Below, piece by piece: positions 62,810 to 64,000 of a stretch of DNA of 64,000 nucleotides. The first letter of the stretch is position 1. Each line of letters starts with the position of its first letter. The translations under genes were made by a program, and so were the position numbers. Origin of the DNA: Chryseobacterium capnotolerans (GTDB lineage Bacteria > Bacteroidota > Bacteroidia > Flavobacteriales > Weeksellaceae); the NCBI RefSeq assembly GCF_021278965.1, contig NZ_CP065589.1, forward strand, positions 4,097,001 to 4,161,000, read 5' to 3'. Below the pieces are notes generated by a model. The model searched no databases, had not been told where the DNA came from, and saw only the letters and a program-made list of their open reading frames with translations.

Positions 62810-64000
62810 TTAAATCAATCCAAACTGTTCGAAGTGATGCGTAAAATGCTTCTTATGCATCAGCTCCCACATTTCTTTGTTCAGTTTTCCGAATACGAAG
62901 TTCAGATGTTCTGCTTGTGGATTTTCTTTGTAATACACTACAAATCTTTTCAGATTATCAATGAATGACTGCTTGGCTGCTTCCAGATTTTTGTGAGTAA
63001 GTTCAGGAAGGGAACCATCTTGTGGTAAGAAAGGAGCAGTAAAATCCTTTGGCATTCCTCTATGATTGTAAAGGGAATCCTGCCATTTTTCAAGATGTTC
63101 TTCAGGAGTAAAGCATTTGTCTGCTTCAGGTTCTCCTAAGCTTACCAATACAGCCTGATCTAAATGCTCAATCATTTGCTGTGGAGACATTTTCCCCCAA
63201 AGTGAAGGAGTACTTTCTGTTAATCCACCTAGAATCTTCTGAACATTCTTCACCGTAAGATCTATGAAAGGAGATTGTTTTGCCACTAATGTTAAAATAG
63301 TTGCTACACAAACAACCTCATCTCTTTGATTAATAACCTCAACTAGCCATTTCACAACACCAGATGGAATATTTCTTCCTTTTACTCCTCTGTTAATCTT
63401 TTCTTTTGCTGTTAAATAAACTGTGATGGTATCACCAGCATATACAGGTTTAAAGAAGCTACATTCTTCTAGTCCATAATTGGCAATAACAGGTCCTTTT
63501 TTACCAGAAACAAATAATCCTGCAGCTGCTGAAAGAATAAAGTAACCGTGAGCAACTGTTTTATCGAAAATAGTTCCTGTTAAGCTTGTAGCATCAGTAT
63601 GGGCATAGAAATGATCCCATGAAACGTTTGAGAAGTTGACGATATCTGCATCCGTAACAGTTCTTCCTGCTGTTTCAAGAGAATCACCCACTTCAACTTC
63701 TTCAAAATATTTCTGGAAAGGATGCTTGTCTGAGAATTTCTTCTCTGCCCCTTGCTGGTAAATTTTAGTAATGGCTTTCAATACATCCGGAGATCCCTGA
63801 ATAGCTGTTTTTTGCAGGAAAAAATGAAGACCGCTTAATCCGCCCATTTCTTCTCCACCTCCTGCTCTACCAGGACCTCCATGCATTAATGTTGGAAGAG
63901 GTGAGCCGTGGCCTGTACTTTCTTTAGCATTATCTCTGTTTAACACAAAGATTCTACCGTGCTGAGAAGCCATTTTCCATGAGGTTTCTGCGATAAAGTT
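62810..64000 (-). CDS. paaZ: PaaZ 3' part, with extra C-terminal DinB-like domain (partial)
   Basis: The gene runs off the right edge of the window; 397 codons are visible. The first part is the end of the aldehyde dehydrogenase domain (FVLNRDNAKESTGHGSPLPT, MHGGPGRAGGGEEMGG). A MaoC-type hydratase domain follows (YFEEVEVGDSLETAGRTVTD, NVSWDHFYAHTD with the active Asp/His). Together they make PaaZ, which opens the oxepin-CoA ring and oxidises the product in phenylacetate breakdown. After about residue 240 of the visible part comes an added domain of about 150 residues (GKMSPQQMIEHLDQAVLVSL, MPKDFTAPFLPQDGSLPELT, NFVFGKLNKEMWELMHKKHF) resembling DinB / DUF1569 proteins. Classic PaaZ lacks it. 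Confidence 0.93.
   Translation of the reverse strand, partial: NFIAETSWKMASQHGRIFVLNRDNAKESTGHGSPLPTLMHGGPGRAGGGEEMGGLSGLHFFLQKTAIQGSPDVLKAITKIYQQGAEKKFSDKHPFQKYFEEVEVGDSLETAGRTVTDADIVNFSNVSWDHFYAHTDATSLTGTIFDKTVAHGYFILSAAAGLFVSGKKGPVIANYGLEECSFFKPVYAGDTITVYLTAKEKINRGVKGRNIPSGVVKWLVEVINQRDEVVCVATILTLVAKQSPFIDLTVKNVQKILGGLTESTPSLWGKMSPQQMIEHLDQAVLVSLGEPEADKCFTPEEHLEKWQDSLYNHRGMPKDFTAPFLPQDGSLPELTHKNLEAAKQSFIDNLKRFVVYYKENPQAEHLNFVFGKLNKEMWELMHKKHFTHHFEQFGLI

Overview
The window is AT-rich and reads as a chromosome segment of a Bacteroidota bacterium, most probably Chryseobacterium or a close relative in Weeksellaceae. The grounds are SprA of the type IX secretion system (T9SS), several secreted proteins with T9SS C-terminal sorting domains, promoters of the TAnnTTTG type, a GLPGLI-family protein, DUF3810, DUF4173 and DUF1361 proteins, and 'bacteriocin-like' peptides starting MKNLKKLSR. 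The genus is inferred from recognition of protein families, not from a search.

Layout. 1-762: the broken end of an unidentified gene, then repeat-rich DNA (a palindrome and an 11-unit ACCTATT array). 763-19481, all minus strand: the maeB, ruvA, sprA, gcvH, vanZ-like series, with a GLPGLI gene and a block of secreted-protein genes (trypsin-like protease plus two tail-fibre-like paralogues) placed within it, and a BadF-type kinase and a small coiled-coil protein upstream. 19846-23898, plus strand: GtrA, acyltransferase, MFS transporter, DUF3810. 24402-32104, minus strand: a candidate RiPP (ribosomally made, modified peptide) operon with a cysteine-free precursor, two exported prolyl oligopeptidases and a split LanB dehydratase. 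An AraC/TPR regulator diverges from it. 34084-34741: two decayed tandem copies of an unknown element. 34916-40567, plus strand: a double-glycine peptide system of VKOR-thioredoxin oxidoreductase, two Cys-containing precursor peptides, a C39-peptidase ABC exporter and an HlyD-type adaptor. 40753-41140: two tandem tRNA genes with CAU anticodon. 41185-46997, minus strand: TlpA-like thioredoxin, small sorting-signal protein, T9SS cargo protein, clpX, HIT protein, greA. 47108-50535, plus strand: Rieske-like lipoprotein, dtd, a membrane protein, a T9SS subtilase. 50739-57968, minus strand: two lipoproteins and a long membrane-protein operon with its own winged-helix regulator and likely operators. 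58227-64000: enoyl-CoA hydratase, a tail-collar protein, a T9SS protein, SMUG2-like and DUF4241 proteins, an orphan Cys-rich peptide, and the 3' part of paaZ.

Three points matter most. (1) A motif, GCGGAATCCGAAAAGC followed by GAGTAGG, lies 20-28 bases before four start codons: three double-glycine-type peptides and the tail-collar protein. It looks like a dedicated promoter or leader element defining a small regulon. (2) The 24.4-32.1 kb cluster joins a split LanB, a Thr/Pro-rich Cys-free precursor and two signal-peptide-bearing prolyl oligopeptidases, without LanC; with the neighbouring exporter it could be an unusual peptide pathway. (3) At least ten genes are broken by a single-base shift, nearly always in a mononucleotide run. 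This pattern points to uncorrected sequencing indels, so the frameshifted genes listed here as pseudogenes are probably intact in the organism.
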